A stretch of DNA of 64,000 nt, from the NCBI RefSeq assembly GCF_002218045.2, contig NZ_AP018685.1, forward strand, positions 434,001-498,000, given 5' to 3'. Of the stretch, positions 38,073 to 47,263 are shown piece by piece. A model generated the notes under the pieces. It was not told where the DNA came from, made no database searches, and was given only the letters and a program-made list of their open reading frames with translations. Origin of the DNA: Vibrio rumoiensis. GTDB lineage: Bacteria > Pseudomonadota > Gammaproteobacteria > Enterobacterales > Vibrionaceae. The stretch's first letter is position 1, and every line of letters starts with the position of its first letter. The translations under genes were made by a program, and so were the position numbers.

Positions 38073-39707
38073 ATGGTTGAATTAGAATTTCAGCAAAAAA
38101 CCAAAACCCTTATTGATAGCTTAAAAAGCATCTGTGCTAACTATGGTTTAGGCAACGACGGTAACGAATTTAAAATCATTACCCAAACCTTTTTGTACAA
38201 GTTTTTAAACGATAAATTTGCCTTTGAAGCGAAAAAGATCGACGACACCACAGCCAAAGCAGAAAAATGGGAAGAAGCGCTGGCAGCCATGAGTGAAGAC
38301 GACCTCGATATGCTGCAGCTGCAAATGGGCGGCGATACCGCAAGGCTAAAACCGCAGCACTTTATTAGCTACCTGTTTAGCCAACAAAACGCGCCGGATT
38401 TTGCCAAACTGTTTGATGACACTTTAATCGATATCGCCATTACCAATAACGATGTGTTTGCAGTAAAAACCGATGGCGGCGCAAAAGTGGTGCTGTTCGA
38501 CCGCATCAGCCAATACATTGCTGACGACTCTAAACGCGATGCCTTCTGCCGCGCCATCATCAATAAACTGGTAGAGTTCAGCTTTGAGCGTATCTTTACG
38601 CAAAAATTCGACTTCTACGCCACCATCTTTGAATACCTGATCAAAGACTACAACAGTAACTCCGGCGGCAAATATGCCGAGTATTTTACCCCCCATGCGG
38701 TAGCACGCATTATGGCGGAAATTTTAGTGCCGAAAGAGCAACGTGGTACAGTACGTAATGTCAGTTGTTACGACCCATCAGCAGGTTCAGGTACGTTGCT
38801 TATGAACGTGGCGCACGCCATTGGTGAAAACCGCTGTAGCATTTACACCCAGGATATTTCACAAAAGTCATCCAACCTACTGCGTTTAAACCTGATCTTA
38901 AATAATTTGGTGCACTCAATCCCGAATGTGATCCAAGGTAATACAGTGCTTCATCCTTACCATAAAGACGGAAAAGATTTAAAACGCTTTGATTATATTG
39001 TCTCTAACCCGCCGTTTAAGCTCGATTTTAGCGACTTTAGGGATGAGCTGGACAGCAAAGAAAACAAAGAACGCTTCTTTGCTGGTATTCCTAAAGCACC
39101 GGCGAAAGCAAAAGACAAAATGGCCATTTATTCTCTGTTTTTACAACATATCATTGCCTCGCTTAAACCGGGAGGTAAAGCAGCCATTGTAGTGCCAACG
39201 GGGTTTATTACCGCACAATCCGGTATTGATAAAAAAATCCGTGAACATTTAGTGAAAAACAAAATGCTAGCAGGTGTGGTTTCCATGCCTTCGAATATCT
39301 TTGCGACTACCGGTACAAACGTATCCATTCTGTTTATCGACGCCAGCAACGATGGCGATGTAGTACTGGTAGATGCTTCAAACTTGGGCGAGAAGGTCAA
39401 AGACGGTAAAAATCAAAAAACCGTACTTAAACCAGAAGAAGAACAACAAATTATTGATGTGTTTAACGACAAAGAAGCGGTAGAAGACTTCTCCGTTGCG
39501 GTAAGTTATGACGATATCGAAGCAAAAAACTACTCATTAAATGCAGGCCAGTACTTTGATGTGAAAATCGAATATGTGGATATTACCCCGGACCAGTTTG
39601 CTGAAAAGATGCAGGGCTTTACCAGCAATTTGGATAGCCTATTTAGTCAATCTCGTGATTTGGAAGTTGAGATTAAAAAGCAGTTGGCGGGGTTGAAGTA
39701 TGAATAA
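38073..39707 (+). CDS. hsdM: Type I DNA methyltransferase, M subunit
   Basis: 544 residues. N-terminal helical HsdM domain (about 1-150), then the N6-adenine methyltransferase core with SAM-binding DPSAGSGTLL (about 232-241) and catalytic NPPF (YIVSNPPFK, about 312). With HsdS it methylates the host copy of the target; with HsdR added it restricts. It starts 33 bases after hsdR and its end overlaps hsdS by 8 bases. Intact. Confidence 0.94.
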   Translation: MVELEFQQKTKTLIDSLKSICANYGLGNDGNEFKIITQTFLYKFLNDKFAFEAKKIDDTTAKAEKWEEALAAMSEDDLDMLQLQMGGDTARLKPQHFISYLFSQQNAPDFAKLFDDTLIDIAITNNDVFAVKTDGGAKVVLFDRISQYIADDSKRDAFCRAIINKLVEFSFERIFTQKFDFYATIFEYLIKDYNSNSGGKYAEYFTPHAVARIMAEILVPKEQRGTVRNVSCYDPSAGSGTLLMNVAHAIGENRCSIYTQDISQKSSNLLRLNLILNNLVHSIPNVIQGNTVLHPYHKDGKDLKRFDYIVSNPPFKLDFSDFRDELDSKENKERFFAGIPKAPAKAKDKMAIYSLFLQHIIASLKPGGKAAIVVPTGFITAQSGIDKKIREHLVKNKMLAGVVSMPSNIFATTGTNVSILFIDASNDGDVVLVDASNLGEKVKDGKNQKTVLKPEEEQQIIDVFNDKEAVEDFSVAVSYDDIEAKNYSLNAGQYFDVKIEYVDITPDQFAEKMQGFTSNLDSLFSQSRDLEVEIKKQLAGLKYE

Positions 39708-40971
39708 TTGGCGTGAAACAACCCTAGGAAAAGTAGCGAATGTTTTTACAGGCTATCCGTTCAAAAGCGAGTTTTATTCTACCGATGCTCAAGATGTAAG
39801 ACTTTTGCGAGGTGACAACATATCACAGGGAGCGATGGACTGGAGCGACGCTAGGAAGTGGCCTGCTGAGCAACTTAAGGATTTTGCAGAATATCAGTTG
39901 AAAGAAGATGATATCGTACTTGCAATGGATCGTCCTTGGATTGGCGCGGGATTAAAATATAGCCAAATAATCAAGAGTGACTTGCCAGCATTATTGGTTC
40001 AACGAACTGCGAGATTACGCGGTAGCAATGATTTGGACATTGGATATTTAAAATATGTTATCGGAAGCCCTTGGTTCACAAGCTATATCAAGAGAATTAC
40101 CACAGGTTCGTTAGTTCCGCATATAAGTTTAAAACAGATTCGTGATTTCCCAGTAAAGCTACCGCCTCTCGAAGAACAAAAAGCAGTGGCTGCTGTTTTA
40201 AAGGCCGTCGACAAAAAAATCGAACTCAACAACCGTATCAACGCCGAGCTGGAAGCCATGGCCAAAACCCTGTACGACTACTGGTTTGTACAGTTCGACT
40301 TCCCCGCCGACTCGCCACAAGGTCAAGGCAAACCCTACAAAACCTCTGGCGGAAAAATGGTTTACAACTCAACGCTCAAGCGAGAAATACCGGCGGGGTG
40401 GGAGATTACGACTGTTGGCAAAATATCCAAAACTGAATTGGGTGGAACCCCATCAACAGCTGTGGATGAATATTGGCAAAATGCAGATATTCCATGGCTG
40501 AGTTCAGCAGAAACAGCCTCGTTTCCGATTATTACATCTGAACAAAAGATCACTCAGGCTGGTATTGATAACTCAGCTGCCACGCTGTTGCCTAAAGGTA
40601 CTGTTGTAATCTCGATTGTTCGTTATATTCGCCCTTCGATACTGGGCATTGATGCTGCAACAAACCAATCTGTGGTGGGAATCAGAGAGTGCAAGAGGCT
40701 AAAAAGCTCTTTTATTTATCCTTATTTTTGCAGTGAAGTTCCAAGATTAATGGCGTTACGGACTGGGGCTCAGCAGCCTCATATTAACAAGGGCGTTATT
40801 GAAAACAGTCCAATTGTTATACCTTGTGATAAAGTTTTGACTGACTACTACAAAGTCGCAGACCCCATATTTGAAAAGATCTTTAATCTTGCACTCCAGA
40901 GTCACGAGCTTATACAACTTAGAGACTGGCTTCTCCCGATGCTAATGAATGGTCAGGTAACAGTGAAATGA
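39700..40971 (+). CDS. hsdS: Type I specificity subunit
   Basis: 423 residues in the usual two-half design. The first target-recognition domain (about 1-150, starting WRETTLGKVANVFTGYPF) is followed by the central conserved helix LPPLEEQKAVAAVLKAVDKK, then the second recognition domain (about 225-380, GWEITTVGKISKTELGGTPS) and a final helix. Each half reads one side of a bipartite site; the sequence recognised cannot be read from the protein alone. The stop overlaps the next gene by ATGA, so restriction and the following pair are one operon. Confidence 0.92.
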   Translation: MNNWRETTLGKVANVFTGYPFKSEFYSTDAQDVRLLRGDNISQGAMDWSDARKWPAEQLKDFAEYQLKEDDIVLAMDRPWIGAGLKYSQIIKSDLPALLVQRTARLRGSNDLDIGYLKYVIGSPWFTSYIKRITTGSLVPHISLKQIRDFPVKLPPLEEQKAVAAVLKAVDKKIELNNRINAELEAMAKTLYDYWFVQFDFPADSPQGQGKPYKTSGGKMVYNSTLKREIPAGWEITTVGKISKTELGGTPSTAVDEYWQNADIPWLSSAETASFPIITSEQKITQAGIDNSAATLLPKGTVVISIVRYIRPSILGIDAATNQSVVGIRECKRLKSSFIYPYFCSEVPRLMALRTGAQQPHINKGVIENSPIVIPCDKVLTDYYKVADPIFEKIFNLALQSHELIQLRDWLLPMLMNGQVTVK

Positions 40972-41525
40972 TCAATGCTGCGTTTCGAGTCTTACTGACG
41001 TTTAATGCCACTTCTCTGCTAGTGATTATCTTTTTGGTGCAAAAAGGGGTCACTCTGGGAGATTTTCTAGATGGCGTAAATTATTTAAATTGGACAGTAG
41101 CACTTTCGAACGCATTGTCTTATTTGTTTTACTTAGCAATACCAATTCTATCAACGGGTTTGAGCATTTGGCTGAGTAAATACCTTGGCAAAGACGAGTT
41201 CAAAGCGGGTGAAGTCGCCAGTATTGAGCATGCCAACAACAGCTTTCTACCCAGTTATTTGGGCTACTTTTTTGTGGCATTGAGCATAGGAAACTTGGAA
41301 ACCTTGTGGTTTGTGTATGGAGTACTGTTTGTTTTCACTTTTCTATCGCAAGCGCTTTATTTTAATCCGCTATTTTTGTTGTTTGGGTTTGAGTTTTACA
41401 ACATCAAGACGACGAATGGCACTGCGATTTTTCTGATTAGTCGATATAAATACAAAAAGCCGGATGAAATAGATATCAGCAAAGCATACCGCATTAATAA
41501 CTACACATTTATGGAGCGAGAATAA
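40968..41525 (+). CDS. kwaA: Probable Kiwa defence membrane protein KwaA
   Basis: 185 residues with four hydrophobic segments (about 8-27, 43-66, 93-108, 112-138) and a cytoplasmic C-terminal tail starting FEFYNIKTTNGTAIFLISRYKYKKP. Size, four-helix layout, position directly before a KwaB-like protein and beside a restriction system all fit KwaA of the Kiwa anti-phage system, a membrane sensor that works with KwaB. This comes from layout and partial motif memory. Translationally coupled to hsdS (ATGA overlap), with a two-base gap to kwaB. Confidence 0.6.
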   Translation: MINAAFRVLLTFNATSLLVIIFLVQKGVTLGDFLDGVNYLNWTVALSNALSYLFYLAIPILSTGLSIWLSKYLGKDEFKAGEVASIEHANNSFLPSYLGYFFVALSIGNLETLWFVYGVLFVFTFLSQALYFNPLFLLFGFEFYNIKTTNGTAIFLISRYKYKKPDEIDISKAYRINNYTFMERE

Positions 41526-41527
41526 AT

Positions 41528-42361
41528 ATGGATCATGTGTTGGCTAAAGTTAAAGGATTAAGGAAAAAGCCCTATTTCAAACTGATTTCTGACCATACGC
41601 TCTATGATGCTGTTGTTGTCGATATTGCCCACTGTATTGGCTATGATCCTGACCATAACCTAGATGAAGACTCTTGGTTTAAGATTGAGCGATTTACTCT
41701 TCAGGACTATTGCCTAGATTTTTTAAAAGGCGATTTCGATTCGAAAGACTATGATGACTTAACCAAAGCTCAATTTTCAAAAATTGCCTATCTATTTTCC
41801 GTTCAAAATACGGATATCTATTTTCAAAAAGTCACACCATCAGTATTTCTCAATCGGAAAATGATTGGCTTCGGTGAAGCGGCTGAAGTCGAAGAAAATC
41901 AAAATCGTTTAGTCATAAATACGTTGCCCGATGCTATCTATTATAAAAATGAAGATACGCTAATATTTAAAAATTTAGCGACCATAACCAGTATCTTTAA
42001 AGGAATAGATGTACTTTACAAAGAAGCGACTAACGATGAGGTTAAAGAATTTCTTGACGAGCCCTATATCGAGTTATCTGGCGACTATGGGTTGGATAAA
42101 GTATCAAAACCTAACCGTAAGCGTATAGCATTAGCCATGGCATCTCTTGATGTAATGACTGATGATGATAAAGTTAATATGCTAGGCTACATTTATGAAT
42201 ACTGCGATCAAAAATTAACCTTTGATAAGGCTAATAGTAAGTTTGAAATTTCTACCGACGATGAGCTAAAGCTTCTGCTTTATGGAATCGAGCAACGTTT
42301 TTATACTACCCCTTTTGGCCATGAAAAGCGTTTAGCAAACTCGGTTGTCAGCCTTGGTTAA
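41528..42361 (+). CDS. kwaB: Probable Kiwa defence effector KwaB (DUF4868-like)
   Basis: 277 residues, soluble, alpha/beta. The central part (VINTLPDAIYYKNEDTLIFKNLATITSIFKG) resembles the DUF4868 region of KwaB, where a self-description strand is followed by an 'F..I' helix; a helical C-terminal half with acidic and basic stretches follows. KwaB binds DNA and acts when KwaA senses phage at the membrane. It is somewhat shorter than the 315 residues I recall for characterised KwaB. The gene ends the defence block; a 108-bp spacer then leads to tnsD. Confidence 0.6.
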   Translation: MDHVLAKVKGLRKKPYFKLISDHTLYDAVVVDIAHCIGYDPDHNLDEDSWFKIERFTLQDYCLDFLKGDFDSKDYDDLTKAQFSKIAYLFSVQNTDIYFQKVTPSVFLNRKMIGFGEAAEVEENQNRLVINTLPDAIYYKNEDTLIFKNLATITSIFKGIDVLYKEATNDEVKEFLDEPYIELSGDYGLDKVSKPNRKRIALAMASLDVMTDDDKVNMLGYIYEYCDQKLTFDKANSKFEISTDDELKLLLYGIEQRFYTTPFGHEKRLANSVVSLG

Positions 42362-42469
42362 TACCTGGTTTTCTATTTTAAATCTTGTGAGGGTAACTCC
42401 TTGTCCCTGAGCAATTTTGGGGATTTGGACTAAGCTATACATGGGAATGAGATAACCCAAGGCTATAGC

Positions 42470-44038
42470 ATGATCATGCAATTTCCAGCTCCCTATCAAG
42501 ATGAACTGTTATCAAGTGTATTGGCTCGTTTTATCTTACGGCAAGGAATAAATGCCGATAATCAGGCATTAGAGTTATTGTTTGGTTCTAGGAATATTGT
42601 TCCATCTACGATATTTCAGGGTCATATCCAGCTTTTACTATCAAATGTTGGTCATATCTGGAATATATCTCCTGAGCAAGTTGTTGATGACCATTCTTTG
42701 CTTGGTGTTTTTAAGCCCTTTATGGATGTAGCTAGGTGCGATGCACAAAAACAAGAGTTGATTGTTGGTAATAAGAACCAAAGCCTCACAAGTATTGGGA
42801 TCAACGCATCTAAGCTTATCTGGCCGCAACACTTTCGATATTGTCCTGTTTGCCTTAAACATGATTTAGACACTCTCGGCGAAACCTATTGGCGACGTCA
42901 CTTTCAATTACCAGGCATGTCCTGCTGCCCCATTCATTCGTGCCTCTTAGTTGATAGCGACATCAGTATTCATTCATCGCAACGCCATGCTTTTATTTCA
43001 CCACAATATGAACAATCAAAATTTCTTTCGGTTGGCGCGGCAATAGTCGAGTCAGATATCAACCAAACGGCTCTCTCCAAACAAATTTATCGTTTGTTAT
43101 GTATTAGAACTTCCTGTCATTCAACTAACCAGTGGAGTCTCTATTATCAAAATCTAACTCGAATGTTAAATTTAATAGTTAGAGGTCGTATCGATCATTT
43201 ATTGATTCAGTCTAAGGTTCGAAACACTTGGGGTGATAATTGGTTAAACAAAAATGGATTGAATCTAGAAATTGAAAATAACTGGTTACTTGCAATGTTT
43301 CGCAAGCACCGTAGAGCTTTTTCGTATCTACATCATTTATCTGTCATGATTGCGTTACTGGGCCAGACTATGTCGATAGAAGATGAATGTTTAAAAGTTG
43401 ATAAGTTGCCAGATAAGATGAGTCCGAAAAAACGCTATTTCACGTCTGAATACGATGCACGAAAAACGGAGTATCGTTTGATTTGGTTAAAATTCCTCAA
43501 GACTTTTAACTCACTCAAAGATATTCGGTTGACTAGAGAGGGAGCGAGAGTTTACTCATGGTTATATCGGTTTGATCGTGATTGGCACATCCAGCATTCA
43601 TTGGCTCATGTGAAACAAAGACGTATAGATCGTCGCGTTGATTGGGGGAAGAGGGATAGAGAATTGGTTAAAAAGCTCATACTTATAGAAAAGAAAACAT
43701 ACTTAGATTTATTTTTGCCTAGGAAGTCTCGCCCATGGTATGCAAAACAGATTAATGCAACGAATTTGATCCCTGATAAGCTTAGAAAACTACCTTTATG
43801 TAATTGTTTCCTAAATTGTTATCAAGAATCGATAGACGAGTATCAATTAAGACGATTACTCGCTATCGTTGTCTATATGTTTAATCACGGGCAGGCCATT
43901 CCCAAAATATATGAACTTGAACGTAGCGCTGGACTCAGTAAAGAACGCATTCGGGAACCTGCAAAAGAAATTCTCCGAGTGGACATCCCCAGAATCACGC
44001 GCCAAGCGCGGGTTACCGGAGGATACAAAGTTAATTAA
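42470..44038 (+). CDS. tnsD: Tn7-like target selector TnsD (TniQ family, element B)
   Basis: 522 residues; two possible starts, 42470 (MIMQFPAPY) or 42476 (MQFPAPY), the latter matching the family better. TniQ features: FPAPYQDELLSSVLARF, zinc ligands in CPVC (125-128), C153 and H156, then a C-terminal recognition half with FRKHRRAFSYLHHL and YQLRRLLAIVV, ending with RSAGLSKERI. It is more distant from Tn7 TnsD than the element A copy, especially in residues 40-110, so its target is likely different. Separated from tnsC by the defence block but still overlapping tnsE. Confidence 0.9.
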   Translation: MIMQFPAPYQDELLSSVLARFILRQGINADNQALELLFGSRNIVPSTIFQGHIQLLLSNVGHIWNISPEQVVDDHSLLGVFKPFMDVARCDAQKQELIVGNKNQSLTSIGINASKLIWPQHFRYCPVCLKHDLDTLGETYWRRHFQLPGMSCCPIHSCLLVDSDISIHSSQRHAFISPQYEQSKFLSVGAAIVESDINQTALSKQIYRLLCIRTSCHSTNQWSLYYQNLTRMLNLIVRGRIDHLLIQSKVRNTWGDNWLNKNGLNLEIENNWLLAMFRKHRRAFSYLHHLSVMIALLGQTMSIEDECLKVDKLPDKMSPKKRYFTSEYDARKTEYRLIWLKFLKTFNSLKDIRLTREGARVYSWLYRFDRDWHIQHSLAHVKQRRIDRRVDWGKRDRELVKKLILIEKKTYLDLFLPRKSRPWYAKQINATNLIPDKLRKLPLCNCFLNCYQESIDEYQLRRLLAIVVYMFNHGQAIPKIYELERSAGLSKERIREPAKEILRVDIPRITRQARVTGGYKVN

Positions 44039-45608
44039 AATCGTAGGTATAGCGCTTCATAGTAATTTTAGGCAAAAAGTACGTCCCCACTTAGTATTGG
44101 ATTGGGATGGTCATGATGATTGGGAATCCGTTCCGATTGAATTAGCTAATATGATGGTCAGTCAAAGTTCGTATAAAAATAAGGAACGGCTGGCAGATAA
44201 AACGCTTGAGAAGCTGACTATAACCATTACTGGTGAATTACCACACCAAGTAAGGCGAACCGTTGATGATACCGTGTATCGACGTTATACAACCAATCGT
44301 GACGTTACCATCTCAGTGACTAATTTTGAGTTGGCCCGAGTTCTATTCTTCCATAATCAGTACTTGATACGAGCTGCATTCAGCTCTGGAGGGGTTAAAG
44401 ATATAGCACATTACAATCAAGATCCAAGTGAACCCAAAATCATCTTTCCTGATTCAACCAGTTACCCAATTTCGAATATCAGATCTAGAAAATCGAAATC
44501 GCATTTATCATGGTTACTAACTGATCCATCTGCGGCTAAAAGTTTTTTCTCCATTTTTAAATCTGTAAATGAAATTGACTCTTCTGATGTGTCCGATTTT
44601 GGTTTTGTTCCTCCGCTTCTTGTGGGATGGGAGTTTGAGTTAGCGGGCTCTTACTCTGAGGATCTGAAAAATTTCTGGGTATCAGAGATTGTTACTATCA
44701 ATGACAATTCATTTGTTACTCCTGTTGGTTTGAAGATTAAACATCCAAAGTTGAAGAACTTAGTGTCTGTCCCACATACAGAACGTAAGGTTAAGAAACT
44801 GCCACCAAGCGACCCTAGTCCGGAATTAGATATGGGGGACTTACCAAAGCTAGGTAAGCCATTACATAGGAAAGACGATCAGACTTTTAGTTTTAATTTT
44901 ATAAATGCTGGCAACATTGGTTTAGAAATTGAGGATGACCAAGAGCAGCCTGAAAAATCAAAGAATATGCCTTCTAATGAGAATAAATCTGAAAAGACCA
45001 GTGTGGGTAATGCTGCCAAAGATGGAAACAATCAAGAGTTTGATTATGGACTAAACCGGAATAAGGGTGTCGAGGATTCTGACGATCTCATCGATGCTGA
45101 GCCAACGGAAAAATTCCGACTATTTGAAAGAACTATTGAGGTTATTAAAACAAAGAAAGATCTCACGGTACATGGTGTGAGATGTGGTTCTTTCCCTCCA
45201 CCAAAAACCGGAAGCCGAATGGTGATCAATACAGTAGATGGTAACTTTCTTCGTTACCACATGGCTAATATCAGCTATTTGGATGTTGGGGCTGTGGTTA
45301 TTGAGGTTGATGTGGATAGCTTAAATCGCCCCACAAACGTCAGTACCTTGGTTGTTTCATTTTTAACTGATTCAAATCCTGAGCAAATATTGAAATCTAT
45401 CCTTCAAGATTACTCAGACCAAGCCCGAGGCTGGAACCATGACTGGATCAAAAAGAATACCGCTGTGAGTAAGTTCTGCCGTCATCCTAAAAAGACCAAG
45501 AAAGAGAATGATGTAGAACGTGATATTACTGCTGACGAGTATGTTGAAGCCTGGGCTGAGATACTGTGTGGGAAGATGAGGGATATACAGAAGATATGTC
45601 ATGGCTAA
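43869..45608 (+). CDS. tnsE: Tn7-like target selector TnsE (element B)
   Basis: Up to 579 residues. Conserved TnsE landmarks: LPEDTKLIKIVGIALHSN (about residue 48 onward), FELARVLFFHNQYL, TSYPIS, LSWLLTDPSAAKSFFSIF, FGFVPPLLVGWEFELAG, and a C-terminal VVIEVDVDSLNRPTNVST. The extreme C-terminus is less conserved than in element A. The start is uncertain: the frame is open within tnsD for 170 bases with ATGs at 43869 and 43911, while homology begins near 44010 where no standard start is seen. An extension overlapping tnsD is the simplest reading. Confidence 0.87.
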   Translation: MSICLITGRPFPKYMNLNVALDSVKNAFGNLQKKFSEWTSPESRAKRGLPEDTKLIKIVGIALHSNFRQKVRPHLVLDWDGHDDWESVPIELANMMVSQSSYKNKERLADKTLEKLTITITGELPHQVRRTVDDTVYRRYTTNRDVTISVTNFELARVLFFHNQYLIRAAFSSGGVKDIAHYNQDPSEPKIIFPDSTSYPISNIRSRKSKSHLSWLLTDPSAAKSFFSIFKSVNEIDSSDVSDFGFVPPLLVGWEFELAGSYSEDLKNFWVSEIVTINDNSFVTPVGLKIKHPKLKNLVSVPHTERKVKKLPPSDPSPELDMGDLPKLGKPLHRKDDQTFSFNFINAGNIGLEIEDDQEQPEKSKNMPSNENKSEKTSVGNAAKDGNNQEFDYGLNRNKGVEDSDDLIDAEPTEKFRLFERTIEVIKTKKDLTVHGVRCGSFPPPKTGSRMVINTVDGNFLRYHMANISYLDVGAVVIEVDVDSLNRPTNVSTLVVSFLTDSNPEQILKSILQDYSDQARGWNHDWIKKNTAVSKFCRHPKKTKKENDVERDITADEYVEAWAEILCGKMRDIQKICHG

Positions 45609-45686
45609 TGATTTGACGCTCATTTCAAAGTCACAAATAAAAGAGAAAAACACATTACAAGTCATTCCCTTTTTGGTAATTGCGTA

Positions 45687-45706
45687 TATAATTCCCTTGA
45701 TGGGAA
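45687..45706 (+). promoter_or_regulatory. Promoter -10 and inverted-repeat operator of the toxin-antitoxin pair
   Basis: A perfect TATAAT (45687-45692) runs directly into TTCCC-TTGAT-GGGAA (45692-45706), 14 bases before the HigB ATG at 45720. A further TTCCC half-site lies at 45665-45669. An operator over the -10 is what an autoregulating HigA antitoxin would use. No good -35 is visible. Confidence 0.5.
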
Positions 45707-45719
45707 CTTGCGGGGTTCA

Positions 45720-46004
45720 ATGAAAGTCTTAGGAAGAGATAAGCTAGTTAAATTTTACACAAAGCATGCAAATGCTAAATCTGCTTTAGAAGCTTGGTTT
45801 TCTGAAGCGGAAAGTGCTGCATGGAAAACACCACAAGATATTAAGAATAGATACCGAAGTGCCGATTTTCTAGCTGATAATAAAGTGATTTTTAATATCA
45901 AAGGTAATCATTACAGATTGGTAGTTAAGGTGAGGTATCAAAATGGGATTGCTGTTGTTGAATGGGTTGGAACCCATGCTCAGTACGATAAGCAAGACTT
46001 TTAA
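45720..46004 (+). CDS. higB: HigB-family mRNA interferase toxin
   Basis: 94 residues from the ATG at 45720 (MKVLGRDKLVKFY); the in-frame start 12 bases upstream overlaps the operator and is less likely. Family features: KHANAKSALEAWFSEAESAAWKTPQDIK and IFNIKGNHYRLVVKVRY, then WVGTHAQYDK with the C-terminal His/Tyr/Asp-rich active-site motif typical of HigB of the COG4680 type. Such toxins cut translated mRNA on the ribosome. The antitoxin gene follows after 10 bases, the reversed toxin-first order of higBA. Confidence 0.9.
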   Translation: MKVLGRDKLVKFYTKHANAKSALEAWFSEAESAAWKTPQDIKNRYRSADFLADNKVIFNIKGNHYRLVVKVRYQNGIAVVEWVGTHAQYDKQDF

Positions 46005-46014
46005 GGAGTAGGGT

Positions 46015-47214
46015 ATGAATCACATTAAGCTGATTAAATCAGAACAAGACCATGAACAAGCGCTTGCTCGCTTGATGGCGCTTATGGAGGTGGATCCTGA
46101 ACCAAATAGTATCGAATCTGATGAAATTGACGTTTTGGCAGTATTAATTGATAAATACGAAGAAGAAGTTTTTCCGATCGAGCAGCCAGATCCTGTTGAA
46201 GCTATTAAATTTAGAATGGAGCAACAAGGACTAACTAATAAGGATCTTGTTCCTTATATTGGTTCTGCACCTAAAGTGTCGGAAATTCTTAATCGGAAAA
46301 GAAGCCTCAGTCTGAATATGATCCGTAAGTTAAACCAAGGATTAGGTATTTCTGCGGATATACTTATTAAGTCAACAGAACAAAAACGAGCATGTGAAGC
46401 TAAGATTGATTGGCATGCTTTCCCCTTAGCTGAAATGCGTAAACGGGGTTATTTTGAAGGTTTTACTGGGTCTCTAAATGAGCTGAAAGAGTATGCTGCT
46501 GAAAAACTGACAATGTTTCTTTCTTCTGTTAAATCAGGGCTTGAGCTTCAACCAGCTCTTCTCCGGTCATCTGCAAATCTTAACTGTAATGATAAAGAAG
46601 CTGATCCATATTCTCTATGGGCGTGGCAAGTAAGAGTGCTTCAAAAAGCAGATGAAGAGGTCTTACCAAATAACTACAAGCCTGGCACTGTAAACTTGAA
46701 ATGGATGCAGAAACTAGCAAGACTTTCATGGTCTAGCCAAGGGGCGAAATTAGCTGTTGAGTATTTAAATAGAAGCGGTATTCACTTAATTATAGAGCCT
46801 CACTTGCCAAAAACTTATCTTGATGGGGCCGTGTGTAATACACCTAATGGTAACCCAGTGGTTGCACTAACATTAAGATATGATCGCTTAGATAGTTTTT
46901 GGTTTTCGTTGATGCATGAATTGGCACACATAGCTTTGCATCTAGATCATAGTGAAATTTGGTATCTTGATGATCTCGATTCATTAGGTGGTAGTGAAAC
47001 AGAGCAAGAAGCCGATGCTTTAGCACGAGAGGCTTTAATACCATCAGTTGTATGGGAAACACAAATACTTATTGATGCGGATAGTGTAAGGCAATTATCT
47101 CAGCAATTAGAGATATCCCCTTGTATCATTGCGGGTAGAACTCGTCATGAGTCAGGTAATCACTCAATGTTTGGCTCTTTGTTTAGAGATAAAGTTAAGT
47201 TCTTATTCTCATGA
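46015..47214 (+). CDS. HigA-type antitoxin fused to an ImmA/IrrE zinc peptidase
   Basis: 399 residues in two parts. Residues 1-125 are a HigA-type antitoxin with the typical EIDVLAVLIDKYEEEVFPI and a helix-turn-helix (FRMEQQGLTNKDLVPYIGS, then VSEILNRKRSLSLNMIRKL). Residues about 225-370 are an ImmA/IrrE metallopeptidase with HELAHIALH (about 301-309) and a third ligand in EQEADALAREALIP. ImmA-type peptidases cleave repressors when triggered, so the antitoxin may carry its own or a partner's release switch; this is inferred. The gene is intact and follows higB by 10 bases. Confidence 0.87.
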   Translation: MNHIKLIKSEQDHEQALARLMALMEVDPEPNSIESDEIDVLAVLIDKYEEEVFPIEQPDPVEAIKFRMEQQGLTNKDLVPYIGSAPKVSEILNRKRSLSLNMIRKLNQGLGISADILIKSTEQKRACEAKIDWHAFPLAEMRKRGYFEGFTGSLNELKEYAAEKLTMFLSSVKSGLELQPALLRSSANLNCNDKEADPYSLWAWQVRVLQKADEEVLPNNYKPGTVNLKWMQKLARLSWSSQGAKLAVEYLNRSGIHLIIEPHLPKTYLDGAVCNTPNGNPVVALTLRYDRLDSFWFSLMHELAHIALHLDHSEIWYLDDLDSLGGSETEQEADALAREALIPSVVWETQILIDADSVRQLSQQLEISPCIIAGRTRHESGNHSMFGSLFRDKVKFLFS

Positions 47215-47263
47215 TCGTGGGCGAAATTATGTAATTTCAGATTACCGAACAGGATAGAAATAC

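Noticed and set aside
34882..42361. BREX or DISARM-type defence island
   Set aside because: The methyltransferase is a type I HsdM with HsdS and HsdR; no PglZ, BrxC/L or DrmA-type genes occur.
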